Shown piece after piece: positions 1-5,688 of a DNA stretch of 12,931 nt. Positions within the stretch are counted from its first letter, which is position 1. Each line of letters opens with the position of its first letter. A model generated the notes under the pieces. The model was not told the DNA's origin, ran no database searches, and saw only the letters and a list, made by a program, of their open reading frames with translations. A program made the translations under genes and the position numbers. Origin of the DNA: Chloroflexota bacterium (GTDB taxonomy: Bacteria > Chloroflexota > Anaerolineae > Anaerolineales > Anaerolineaceae); contig JAJYJF010000022.1 of NCBI GenBank assembly GCA_021796375.1, forward strand, positions 1 to 12,931, given 5' to 3'.

Positions 1-828
1 ATGCTGAACGGGAAGTTTGGCGAGCGGTACGCCAAAATGGTCAACATGGCCTGGCTGTGGGCCCGCCTGCACTCGCGGACCACCCGGCTGGGGACCTTCG
101 AGGGGGGCTTCCAGGCGTTCGCCGACCAGCTGGCTGACCGCCTGCGCCAGATGGGCGTGCGGATCTGCCTTTCGACGCCGGTCTCGCGCATCGCGCAAAA
201 CCCCGCGGGCGGGTTGGTGCTCGAAACCCCGGACGGGCCGGCGTCCTTCGATCAGGCCCTCGTCACGACATCGCCGGCCTTGCTGGCCCGCCTCGCGCCC
301 GACCTCCCGCCGGATTACCTGAAAGGCTTGCAGTCGCTCGAGAGCATGGGTGCGGTGGTGACCGTCCTGGCGCTCAAGCACCAGCTCTCCCGGGAGGGCT
401 ACTACTGGTACAACCTCCCCAAATCGGCCGGTTTTCCCTTCCTGGCCTTGGTCGAGCACACCAACTTCCTCTCCCCGGAATACTTCGGCGGCGACCACAT
501 CGTCTACATCGGCGACTACCTGGAGTCATCCCACGAGTATTTCCGGCTCACCCCGGAGGAGCTCCTCGCCCGCTTCCTCCCCACCCTGACCCGCTTCAAC
601 CCGGATTTCAAACCGGATTGGGTGAGGAAATTCTGGGTTTTCCGCACGACATATGCCCAGCCCGTGCCGCTGGTCAACCATTCTCGGAACATCCCCACCA
701 TCCAGACCCCGCTCCCCGGGCTGTATTTCGCCAGCATGAGCCAGGTCTACCCGTGGGACCGCGGGACGAATTTTGCCGTCGAGATCGGCCGGAGGGCGGC
801 CCGCCTGATGCAAGCGCAGCCCAGGTAG
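1..828 (+). CDS. FAD-dependent amine oxidase / protoporphyrinogen oxidase-like oxidoreductase, C-terminal part
   Basis: This is the 3' part of a gene that begins before the window. The reading frame is open from base 1, and the ATG there is probably an internal Met. The 275 visible residues resemble the substrate-binding and second FAD-binding parts of the flavin amine oxidase / phytoene desaturase superfamily. Clues are LGTFEGGFQAFADQLADRL near residues 31-49, a small beta-rich middle region, and a C-terminal GLYFASMSQVYPWDRGTNFA stretch followed by an amphipathic helix. That last block is where these enzymes close over FAD. The N-terminal GxGxxG dinucleotide-binding fold is absent, as expected if the start lies upstream. 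Substrate cannot be assigned; NAD(P)/FAD-dependent oxidoreductase is the safe name. The gene ends with TAG and is followed by a terminator hairpin, so it is the last gene of its unit. Confidence 0.75.
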   Translation: MLNGKFGERYAKMVNMAWLWARLHSRTTRLGTFEGGFQAFADQLADRLRQMGVRICLSTPVSRIAQNPAGGLVLETPDGPASFDQALVTTSPALLARLAPDLPPDYLKGLQSLESMGAVVTVLALKHQLSREGYYWYNLPKSAGFPFLALVEHTNFLSPEYFGGDHIVYIGDYLESSHEYFRLTPEELLARFLPTLTRFNPDFKPDWVRKFWVFRTTYAQPVPLVNHSRNIPTIQTPLPGLYFASMSQVYPWDRGTNFAVEIGRRAARLMQAQPR

Positions 829-852
829 CCCGTCTCGACCCGGTCCGGTCCT

Positions 853-898
853 GATTCCGATTCCTGTACGAACAACCCGCGGGAATCGGATTCTTTTT
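853..898 (+). terminator. Intrinsic terminator after the FAD oxidoreductase gene
   Basis: The arms TCCGATTCC (856-864) and GGAATCGGA (882-890) pair perfectly over 9 bp. Two more pairs are possible after one mismatch. The loop is 17 nt, and a T-rich tract (TTCTTTTT, 891-898) follows. It sits 25 nt after the stop codon of the upstream gene. Confidence 0.75.
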
Positions 899-961
899 AC
901 CGCAATTTGAACATGCTTTCTATCGGCACATATCGATACTTTGTTCTATTTTTTGGCAGGT

Positions 962-979
962 ACCGCCATATATAGCGGT
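962..979. promoter_or_regulatory. 18-bp dyad upstream of dnaA (copy 1)
   Basis: ACCGCCATATATAGCGGT is an 18-bp dyad with 8 of 9 symmetric positions pairing. It lies 141 bp upstream of the dnaA -35 box. A copy with 16 of 18 identical bases lies just after dnaA at 2573-2590. It could bind a dimeric regulator. The TTTT that follows this copy also allows a weak terminator reading. The rest of the 829-1192 gap holds the terminator at 853-898, AT-rich patches (897-960 and 1078-1100), a small TAGGG...CCCTA dyad (1098-1116) and the dnaA promoter. No gene is visible there. Confidence 0.4.
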
Positions 980-1120
980 TTTCACACCCGGCGCTGCCCA
1001 GATCTGGCAAAAAGCGGCTAGGCGCGTTTTTCGGCGGCAGGTCCGGGGCTCGAAATGGTTCGTTAAGGGAAGGCCATCTTAAAAATTAAAGAATCTTTAG
1101 GGTACCGTAGGCCCTACCGC

Positions 1121-1149
1121 TTGTCCGGGGTTTTCCTTTTTGTTAGAAT
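1121..1149 (+). promoter_or_regulatory. dnaA promoter (sigma70-type)
   Basis: TTGTCC (1121-1126) and TAGAAT (1144-1149) are separated by 17 bp. Transcription would start near 1156, giving a leader of about 37 nt that contains the GGAGGGG Shine-Dalgarno site (1184-1190) before the ATG at 1193. The -35 box also overlaps an upstream extension of the dnaA reading frame, which argues against translation starting that early. Confidence 0.65.
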
Positions 1150-1192
1150 CATTCCACGGTGGGGGATAGATACTCCAATGGATGGAGGGGTT

Positions 1193-2539
1193 ATGAACGC
1201 AGAGCAGGCCTGGCAAGCGGCCCTCGGGCAGCTGCAGATGGACCTCAGCAAGGCGGCCTTCGATACCTGGGTGCGCAGCTGCGAGTTCATCGGCTACGAC
1301 GACGGGGTGTTCACCGTTGGCGTCCAGAACGCTTATGCCCGCGATTGGCTGGAAAGCCGGCTCTCCAGCACGGTTAATCGCATCCTGGCCGGGATTATGA
1401 ACCGCCAGGTCAGCGTGCGCTTCACGGTCGGCCAGCGCGAGCCCGAAGCTGCCCCGGCGTCCGACCTGCCAGCCCCGCTGCCCATCGAAAACCCCTCGCC
1501 GCGCGGCGCCGGGAGCACCGTCAACCCGCGCTACACCTTCGAAAGCTTCGTCGTGGGTTCCTCCAACCGGCTGGCGCACGCAGCCTGCATGGCGGTGGCG
1601 GAAAGCCCCGCCCGCGCCTACAACCCGCTGTTCGTGTACGGCGGCGTGGGGCTTGGAAAAACCCACCTGCTGCACGCCATCGGCAACCGCTCGCGCCAGC
1701 TCGGGCTGCAGGTGCTGTACGTCTCCTCCGAGGAGTTCACCAACGATCTGGTGACGGCGATCCTCAAACACAATACCGAGGCATTCCGCGAGAAATACCG
1801 CCAGATCGATGTCTTGCTGGTCGACGACATCCAGTTCATCGCCGGAAAAGAATCCACCCAGGAAGAATTCTTCCACACGTTCAACACGCTGCACGGTCAG
1901 GATAAGCAGATCGTGATGAGCTCCGACCGGCCGCCCAGGGCCATGGTCACCCTCGAAGAGCGGCTGCGCTCCCGCTTCGATTGGGGCCTGACGGTTGACA
2001 TCCAGCCGCCCGACCTGGAAACCCGGCTGGCGATCTTACGTTCGAAGGCGGAGCGAGCCGGGAAGTACGTCGCGGGGGATATCCTCGAGTCCATCGCCCG
2101 CATGGTCCAGTCGAACATCCGCGAGCTGGAAGGCGCCCTGACTCGGGTGCTGGCTTTCAGCGAGCTCTCCGGACTGCCGCTCAGCCCGCAGCTGGTCAGC
2201 TCCGCACTCGCCGACCTGCTGCCCCAGCGGCGCGAGATCAGCTCGGACCAGGTGGTCAGCCTGGTGGCCCGCACCTTCGGCCTGACCCCCGAGCGGCTCA
2301 AGAGCCGGGACCGCACTCAGGACGTGGCCCTGCCCCGCCAGATCGCGATGTACCTGCTGCGCGAAGAGGCCAACATCTCGCTCCCGCAGATCGGCGAAGC
2401 CCTGGGCGGGCGCGATCACACCACCGTGATGTACGCCTGCGACAAGGTGGCGGACATGCTCGAACGCGACGACCGCCTGCGCCGCCAGCTGGTCAGTATC
2501 CGCGACCAGCTCTACGGCCGCACCTCGCTGGCCGCCTGA
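1193..2539 (+). CDS. dnaA: Chromosomal replication initiator protein DnaA
   Basis: DnaA is the AAA+ ATPase that binds DnaA boxes, melts oriC and helps load the replicative helicase. The 448-residue product has the full family layout. Domain I (residues 1 to about 85, AWQAALGQLQMDLSKAAFDTW) is followed by a Pro/Ala-rich linker to about residue 112. The AAA+ module has Walker A GGVGLGKTH (150-158) and Walker B VLLVDDIQF (207-215). Domain IV ends in the DnaA-box-binding signature GGRDHTTVMYACDKV starting at residue 405. The start at 1193 is chosen because GGAGGGG ends 2 nt before it and the family's N terminus fits. An in-frame ATG at 1178 is the alternative and would add 5 residues. dnaN is not next to it. 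The gene appears to be a single transcription unit with its own promoter. Confidence 0.97.
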   Translation: MNAEQAWQAALGQLQMDLSKAAFDTWVRSCEFIGYDDGVFTVGVQNAYARDWLESRLSSTVNRILAGIMNRQVSVRFTVGQREPEAAPASDLPAPLPIENPSPRGAGSTVNPRYTFESFVVGSSNRLAHAACMAVAESPARAYNPLFVYGGVGLGKTHLLHAIGNRSRQLGLQVLYVSSEEFTNDLVTAILKHNTEAFREKYRQIDVLLVDDIQFIAGKESTQEEFFHTFNTLHGQDKQIVMSSDRPPRAMVTLEERLRSRFDWGLTVDIQPPDLETRLAILRSKAERAGKYVAGDILESIARMVQSNIRELEGALTRVLAFSELSGLPLSPQLVSSALADLLPQRREISSDQVVSLVARTFGLTPERLKSRDRTQDVALPRQIAMYLLREEANISLPQIGEALGGRDHTTVMYACDKVADMLERDDRLRRQLVSIRDQLYGRTSLAA

Positions 2540-2572
2540 CCCGCCCCACCCCTGGCGGCGCGCAGCCGCACG

Positions 2573-2590
2573 ACCGCCATATCTGGCGGT
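2573..2590. promoter_or_regulatory. 18-bp dyad downstream of dnaA (copy 2)
   Basis: ACCGCCATATCTGGCGGT has 8 of 9 symmetric positions pairing and a 7-bp outer stem (ACCGCCA/TGGCGGT). It differs from the dyad at 962-979 at two of 18 positions. It lies 33 bp after the dnaA stop and 58 bp before the next promoter. No strong T-run follows, so a protein-binding site is at least as likely as a terminator. Confidence 0.4.
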
Positions 2591-2648
2591 TGGCTCCCGG
2601 GATTCGTCACATTAATCTTTATATGTGCCCCTTATTGTGAAGGAACCA

Positions 2649-2676
2649 TTGCAATTCTCAATAGTTTTACTATAAT
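2649..2676 (+). promoter_or_regulatory. Promoter of the secreted repeat protein gene, leaderless geometry
   Basis: TTGCAA (2649-2654), a 16-bp spacer and a perfect TATAAT (2671-2676). The expected start of transcription is about 2683, next to the ATG at 2684. No Shine-Dalgarno site can be present on such a transcript. The local AT content contrasts sharply with the GC-rich coding DNA. Confidence 0.7.
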
Positions 2677-2683
2677 TATGGAT

Positions 2684-3637
2684 ATGTTCCCCCGGAAGTT
2701 AAGCTTGGCGGCCGGATTGCTTTTGGCCGTCTTAATCGGTGTCTGGGCGCCCGCCCAGGCGCAAAAAACGGATTCGCAGTATTTTCCGGCCACCGGCCAC
2801 TGGGTTACCGGTGAGTTCCTGGCCTTCTACCAGAAAGCCAGCGATCCGCAGGTGGTCTACGGCTACCCGATCACCGACGCCTTCCAGGATCCGCTCACCG
2901 GCCTGACCGTGCAGTATTTCCAGCGCGCGCGCTTCGAGCTCCACATCGAAGCCCGCGAAGGCGACCGGGTGCAGCTGACCGCGCTGGGAACCCTGCTGTA
3001 CGCGCCCGGAAAACCCGTTTCGCTCCCCCCCGATTCGGCCGCCTGCCAGTACTTCCCCCAGCAGAAGCACTCCCTGTGCTACGCCTTCCTGACCTTCTAC
3101 AACCGCTACGGCGGCGAAGCCCAGTTCGGCGCCCCGATCTCGGATATCGAGGAGCAGGACAACATCTACGTCCAGTATTTCGAGCGCGCGCGCTTCGAAT
3201 GGCATCCCGAGCTCTCGGAAGGGCAGCGCGTCTCGGTCACCGACTTGGGGCAAACTTATTTTGACCAGGTGGTGGATGACCGCTCGCTGCTCGAGCCCAA
3301 GCCGAGCAGCAACCTCCCGCAGTCCGCGATCCAGCTCCAGGCGCACGTTTTCACCGACCGGGCCGCGGTCTCCCCCAACGACAGCCAGACGCTCTACGTG
3401 GTCGTCCAGGACCAGTACCTCCGGGCGGTCCCGCTCGCCAACGTGGCGGTCACCATCCACTACCCGATCGGGGGCGAGGAACGCTACCGCCTGCCCCTGA
3501 CGGACAAGGACGGCATCACCCGGTTTAATTTCAACGTCGGCAGCCAGCCGTACGATACGGTCACCACCGTCCAGGTCGAGGTCACCCAGGGCGGGCTGCA
3601 GGCGAAGACCGGCACCTGGTTCCGGATCTGGTGGTAA
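2684..3637 (+). CDS. Secreted protein with two YFP...RARFE repeats and a C-terminal Ig-like domain
   Basis: The product has 317 residues. An N-terminal signal peptide is clear: basic MFPRK, a hydrophobic core at residues 6-22, and a likely cleavage after AQA at 26. Two tandem repeats follow. The first begins YFPATGHW at 33 and ends VQYFQRARFELH at 76-87. The second begins YFPQQKH at 123 and ends VQYFERARFEWH at 163-174. Each has a central (Y/F)G(Y/A)PI(T/S)D turn. From about residue 215 the protein is beta-rich and Thr/Val-rich, with TDKDGITRFNF, resembling an invasin-type Ig domain. Similar YFP...GyPit repeats are, from memory, common in exported Chloroflexota proteins of unknown role. Start: an ATG at 2678 would lie before the predicted transcription start, so 2684 is preferred. 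Function is unknown; an extracytoplasmic binding or structural role is an inference. Confidence 0.75.
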   Translation: MFPRKLSLAAGLLLAVLIGVWAPAQAQKTDSQYFPATGHWVTGEFLAFYQKASDPQVVYGYPITDAFQDPLTGLTVQYFQRARFELHIEAREGDRVQLTALGTLLYAPGKPVSLPPDSAACQYFPQQKHSLCYAFLTFYNRYGGEAQFGAPISDIEEQDNIYVQYFERARFEWHPELSEGQRVSVTDLGQTYFDQVVDDRSLLEPKPSSNLPQSAIQLQAHVFTDRAAVSPNDSQTLYVVVQDQYLRAVPLANVAVTIHYPIGGEERYRLPLTDKDGITRFNFNVGSQPYDTVTTVQVEVTQGGLQAKTGTWFRIWW

Positions 3638-3670
3638 GCTGAGACCCAGACCGTTCGCCGGAGAAAGCAG

Positions 3671-3696
3671 GCCCCTGAGCGCTTCAGGGGCTTTTT
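3671..3696 (+). terminator. Strong intrinsic terminator after the secreted protein gene
   Basis: GCCCCTGA (3671-3678) pairs perfectly with TCAGGGGC (3684-3691) around a 5-nt loop and is followed directly by TTTTT (3692-3696). It lies 33 nt after the TAA stop. Confidence 0.9.
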
Positions 3697-3731
3697 GATT
3701 CATACGGGGGAGAAGGCCGGGACCGCGGTGG

Positions 3732-4000
3732 GCTGCCCGCGCCCTCGCAGCGAGCTGGTTTGGCGGGGGGGCTGCCCGCGCCCTCGCAGCGAGCTGGTTT
3801 GGCGGAGAGGGCTGCCTGCGCCCTCGCAGCGAGCTGGTTTGGCGGAGAGGGCTGCCTGCGCCCTCGCAGCGAACGAAGCGAGCGGAGAGGGTGGGATTCG
3901 AACCTGACGGCCGCAGGTAACGGTTTTATGGCTTCAACCGAATTTTCCTAGCGGAGAGGGCTGCTTGCGCCCTCGCAGCGAACGAAATGAGCGGAGAGGG
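3732..4000 (-). repeat. Array of ~40-bp repeats trailing tRNA-Ser
   Basis: Five units begin GCTGC at 3732, 3771, 3811, 3851 and 3960. The first four are spaced 39, 40 and 40 bp apart. All share (C/T)GCGCCCTCGCAGCGA. Units 1-3 continue GCTGGTTTGGCGG, while units 4 and 5 continue ACGAA...GAGCGGAGAGGG. Read on the minus strand, CCTCTCCG, the 3' acceptor strand of the neighbouring tRNA-Ser plus its discriminator G, recurs between units 2/3 and 3/4, before unit 5 and after units 4 and 5. The 3638-3991 gap holds only the terminator at 3671-3696, this array and a tRNA fragment. The array's translated frames are repetitive and spurious. Function is unknown; tandem duplication of the tRNA trailer is the simplest origin. 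Confidence 0.85.
3882..3904 (-). pseudogene. tRNA-Ser 3'-end fragment (T-loop to discriminator)
   Basis: On the minus strand this matches the functional tRNA-Ser from GGTTCGAATCCC through the acceptor CCTCTCC and the discriminator G. Identity stops at the 5' side of the T-loop, so the T-stem cannot form. The 55 bp further into the would-be tRNA (3905-3959) do not fold as a tRNA. Together with repeat unit 4 it forms a 54-bp segment (3851-3904) that matches 3960-4013 at 51 positions. Confidence 0.75.
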
Positions 4001-4079
4001 TGGGATTCGAACCCACGGTGGACACAGGGTCCACAACGGTTTTCGAGACCGCCCCATTCAACCACTCTGGCACCTCTCC
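3992..4079 (-). tRNA. tRNA-Ser(CGA)
   Basis: The 88-nt minus-strand sequence folds as a class II tRNA. The acceptor GGAGAGG (4073-4079) pairs with CCTCTCC (3993-3999), and the discriminator is G (3992). The anticodon arm is GCGGT-CTCGAAA-ACCGT with anticodon CGA at 4043-4045. The variable arm is long (GTGGAC/GTCCAC) and the T-arm is GTGGG-TTCGAAT-CCCAC. The acceptor and anticodon loop match the general form of bacterial tRNA-Ser reading UCG codons. CCA is not encoded and must be added post-transcriptionally. It lies 89 bp downstream of the RNase D gene on the same strand and has its own -10 element. Downstream it runs into the repeat array. Confidence 0.96.
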
Positions 4080-4094
4080 CCGAGCGCGGCAAAA

Positions 4095-4123
4095 ATTATA
4101 ACAGAAGATCGGCTGTAAGGCCA
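4095..4123 (-). promoter_or_regulatory. Promoter of tRNA-Ser
   Basis: On the minus strand a perfect TATAAT (4095-4100) is preceded by TGT, giving an extended -10. A weak -35 (TGGCCT, 4118-4123) lies 17 bp upstream. The predicted start is near 4088, leaving a leader of about 9 nt before the tRNA 5' end at 4079. Confidence 0.6.
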
Positions 4124-4168
4124 CATCTTCGTGCAGCCGCGGGTAATCCACGCGGTCGATATCGTTCT

Positions 4169-5326
4169 TCATTCCGTTGCCTTGTTCAAGACGGCCAGGA
4201 TCGCCTCTCCGTACTGCTGGAAGCGCCAGGGCGAGCTCGCCAGGATGCTCTCGACCTGCGGAAGCTGGCGCGGGTGCTGCTCGGCGAGCTGTTGGAGCAG
4301 GTCGCGCGGGAGCACAACGTCCGATTCAACCCCCATAGCCTGGGCGGTCCGTTTGCGCCAGTCGCGCAGCCCCTCCAGGCGGGCGAGGTAGCGCTCGTCC
4401 GGGCGGGGCGCCCGCTGGCGGCGCAGCGGCGGGGCAGCCAGGCCGCGCTGGACCGCCTCCAGCAAGCTGCCGGCGAAGCGCTCGGCCTGCCGGCGGCTCA
4501 GCGCGCCGGTCGACAGGAGCGCGTCCCGGTCCTGCGGGGCCGCCTGGGCGATTTCCACCAGCGGCTGGTTGCCGATGATTTTGAATGGCGGCTGGTTCGC
4601 GCGCTGCGCTTGCCGTTCGCGGAAGGCGACCAGCTCGCGGAGCACGGCAACCTGCTGCGGCGAGAGGTCCTGCACGCCCGAGATGCGCCAGACGGCCTCG
4701 ACCGTGCTCGCCGGTTCTCCAGCCGCGGCGAGCCCATTGCTGTAGAAGCTCGCCATCCGCTGGAAGTCTTCCTGCGCCAGCTGCAGGCGGCCGGCGGCGG
4801 CCAGCTCCTCGTACAGCCGGTTGCGCAGCGGGAGCAGGTAATGCGTATCCAGCCGGGCGTAGGCGAGCTGCGCGGGCGGCAGGGGCCGCTGCGCCCAATC
4901 CGCCCGCTGGAAGCGCTTATCCACGCTGATCGAAAACTCCGCCTCCAGCATCGATCCCAGCCCCACCGCGTCCCGCCCGAGAATGCGCCCCGCCGACATC
5001 GTATCGAAGAGGTTGGCGAACTTGAATTGAAAGTCGCGCCGCAGGCAGATCAGGTCGTATTCCGCGGCGTGGAAGATCTTCTCGATGGTCGGGTCGGCGA
5101 ACAGCGGCCCGAGCGGCGCGAGGTCGGCCAGCTGGATTGGGTCGACCAGGTAATCTTCTTCGGGGGTGGAGAACTGGATCAGGCAGACCTGCTCGCGGTA
5201 GGCGTGCAGGCTGTTGGATTCGGTATCCACCGAGACAGAATTCAGCTGGAGCAGCCTCTCCGCCAGGCGGGCCAGGTCTTGCGGCCGGTCCACCCAGATG
5301 GGAGGCTTTAACTCGGTCAGGCTCAT
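4169..5326 (-). CDS. rnd: Ribonuclease D (3'-5' exonuclease with HRDC domain)
   Basis: RNase D trims 3' trailers of tRNA precursors and other small RNAs. The 385-residue product has a DEDDy exonuclease domain over residues 1 to about 185. Its metal ligands are D34 and E36 (VDTES), D91 (HAAEYDL) and D160, with the catalytic Tyr at Y156 (YARLDTHYL). An HRDC domain lies at about 215-295, with the usual FRERQAQRANQPPFKIIGN helix-turn. The remaining ~90 residues look like the second helical domain. The length is normal for the family. The ATG at 5326 is only 7 nt from a TATAAT -10 and no Shine-Dalgarno is seen, so the mRNA is probably leaderless. tRNA-Ser follows on the same strand. A long plus-strand frame across this gene (3965-5311) is a composition shadow. 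Confidence 0.93.
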   Translation of the reverse strand: MSLTELKPPIWVDRPQDLARLAERLLQLNSVSVDTESNSLHAYREQVCLIQFSTPEEDYLVDPIQLADLAPLGPLFADPTIEKIFHAAEYDLICLRRDFQFKFANLFDTMSAGRILGRDAVGLGSMLEAEFSISVDKRFQRADWAQRPLPPAQLAYARLDTHYLLPLRNRLYEELAAAGRLQLAQEDFQRMASFYSNGLAAAGEPASTVEAVWRISGVQDLSPQQVAVLRELVAFRERQAQRANQPPFKIIGNQPLVEIAQAAPQDRDALLSTGALSRRQAERFAGSLLEAVQRGLAAPPLRRQRAPRPDERYLARLEGLRDWRKRTAQAMGVESDVVLPRDLLQQLAEQHPRQLPQVESILASSPWRFQQYGEAILAVLNKATE

Positions 5327-5333
5327 ACAGGAA

Positions 5334-5339
5334 ATTATA
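5334..5339 (-). promoter_or_regulatory. -10 box of rnd, leaderless geometry
   Basis: On the minus strand this is a perfect TATAAT. Only 7 nt separate it from the rnd ATG at 5326, placing the expected transcription start at or within 1-2 nt of the start codon. The -35 region is weak (GCAAAC, 5357-5362, spacer 17). Confidence 0.55.
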
Positions 5340-5387
5340 ACGTATTCCCGACCGCGGTTTGCGCGCCGGCATGGGAACCATTTCGAT

Positions 5388-5393
5388 TATAAT
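5388..5393 (+). promoter_or_regulatory. -10 box of the selW-like/trpS/dtd operon
   Basis: A perfect TATAAT lies 34 nt upstream of the ATG at 5428, leaving room for a leader with a GGGGG Shine-Dalgarno-like tract (5416-5420). No good -35 hexamer is found at 16-18 bp. It is divergent from the rnd promoter, and the two -10 boxes are 48 bp apart. Confidence 0.45.
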
Positions 5394-5427
5394 TTGTTAG
5401 GAATTAAAATCTTTGCGGGGGCAGCTG

Positions 5428-5670
5428 ATGATTAAAATTACCATCACCTACTGCGCGGTCTGACATTACACACCCAAAGCCGTCAGTTTGACGGATGAGT
5501 TGCTGATTGAATTCGAGCCCGAAATTTCGCAGCTGAGCCTGGTCCCCTCGGATGACGGCCGCTTCGAGGTCGAAGTGGACGGAGACCTGGTTTACTCCAA
5601 GCTGCAGACGGGCCGGCATGCCGCGCCCGGCGAGGTGGCCGGACTGGTCCGCAAGAAGATCAAAGGTTAG
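5428..5670 (+). CDS. SelW/Rdx-family selenoprotein (in-frame UGA = Sec12)
   Basis: Reading through TGA at 5461-5463 gives 80 residues: MIKITITYCAV-U-HYTPKA, then a continuous frame to TAG at 5670. This matches the Rdx family (SelW, SelT, SelH and relatives), small thioredoxin-fold proteins with a CxxU or CxxC redox motif. Here it is C9-A-V-U12. The second half, GRFEVEVDGDLVYSKLQTGR (residues 49-68), corresponds to the family's G-x-FEV...vysK...GrfP block. The start at 5428 is supported by GGGGG 7 nt upstream and by the family-typical short beta strand before CxxU. A hairpin 17 nt after the UGA is a good bacterial SECIS candidate. Without Sec decoding only a fragment from TTG 5488 would be called. 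trpS starts 18 nt after the stop, suggesting an operon. The redox partner is unknown. Confidence 0.88.
5480..5494 (+). promoter_or_regulatory. Candidate bacterial SECIS hairpin in the selW-like gene
   Basis: CCGTCA (5480-5485) and TGACGG (5489-5494) form a perfect 6-bp stem with loop GTT. The loop's first base, G5486, is 23 nt after the UGA. That spacing and a G at the loop's 5' side fit known bacterial SECIS elements recognised by SelB. The hairpin lies inside the coding sequence, as expected in bacteria. Confidence 0.65.
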
Positions 5671-5688
5671 AAAGGTTTTCCGTATCCG

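Noticed and set aside
829..1192. oriC next to dnaA
   Set aside because: AT-rich patches exist, but I found no cluster of TTATNCACA boxes. The best match (GTTTTCACA near 978-986) has two mismatches. A DnaA-box scan plus GC-skew of the whole chromosome would decide.
2732..3703. 323-residue minus-strand frame opposite the secreted protein
   Set aside because: It would start inside the strong terminator of the opposite gene, and its sequence is a GC-driven shadow.
3695..3951. Short plus-strand ORFs over the repeats
   Set aside because: Their products are tandem translations of the 40-bp repeat and the antisense of tRNA, a common spurious call.
3732..4000. CRISPR array
   Set aside because: Units are contiguous ~40-bp tandem repeats without unique spacers, there are no cas genes, and the units contain tRNA 3'-end sequence.
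3965..5311. 448-residue plus-strand open frame opposite rnd
   Set aside because: It begins in the repeat/tRNA region, is Arg/Gln/Leu-rich without motifs, and lies entirely over a well-supported RNase D gene. High GC suppresses stops in shadow frames.
5461..5463. UGA read as Trp, or as a real stop/sequencing error
   Set aside because: dnaA, the kinase and the PyrK-like gene all end in TGA, so UGA is not a general Trp codon. A stop or error would not explain two independent UGAs at exactly the family Sec positions with hairpins behind them.
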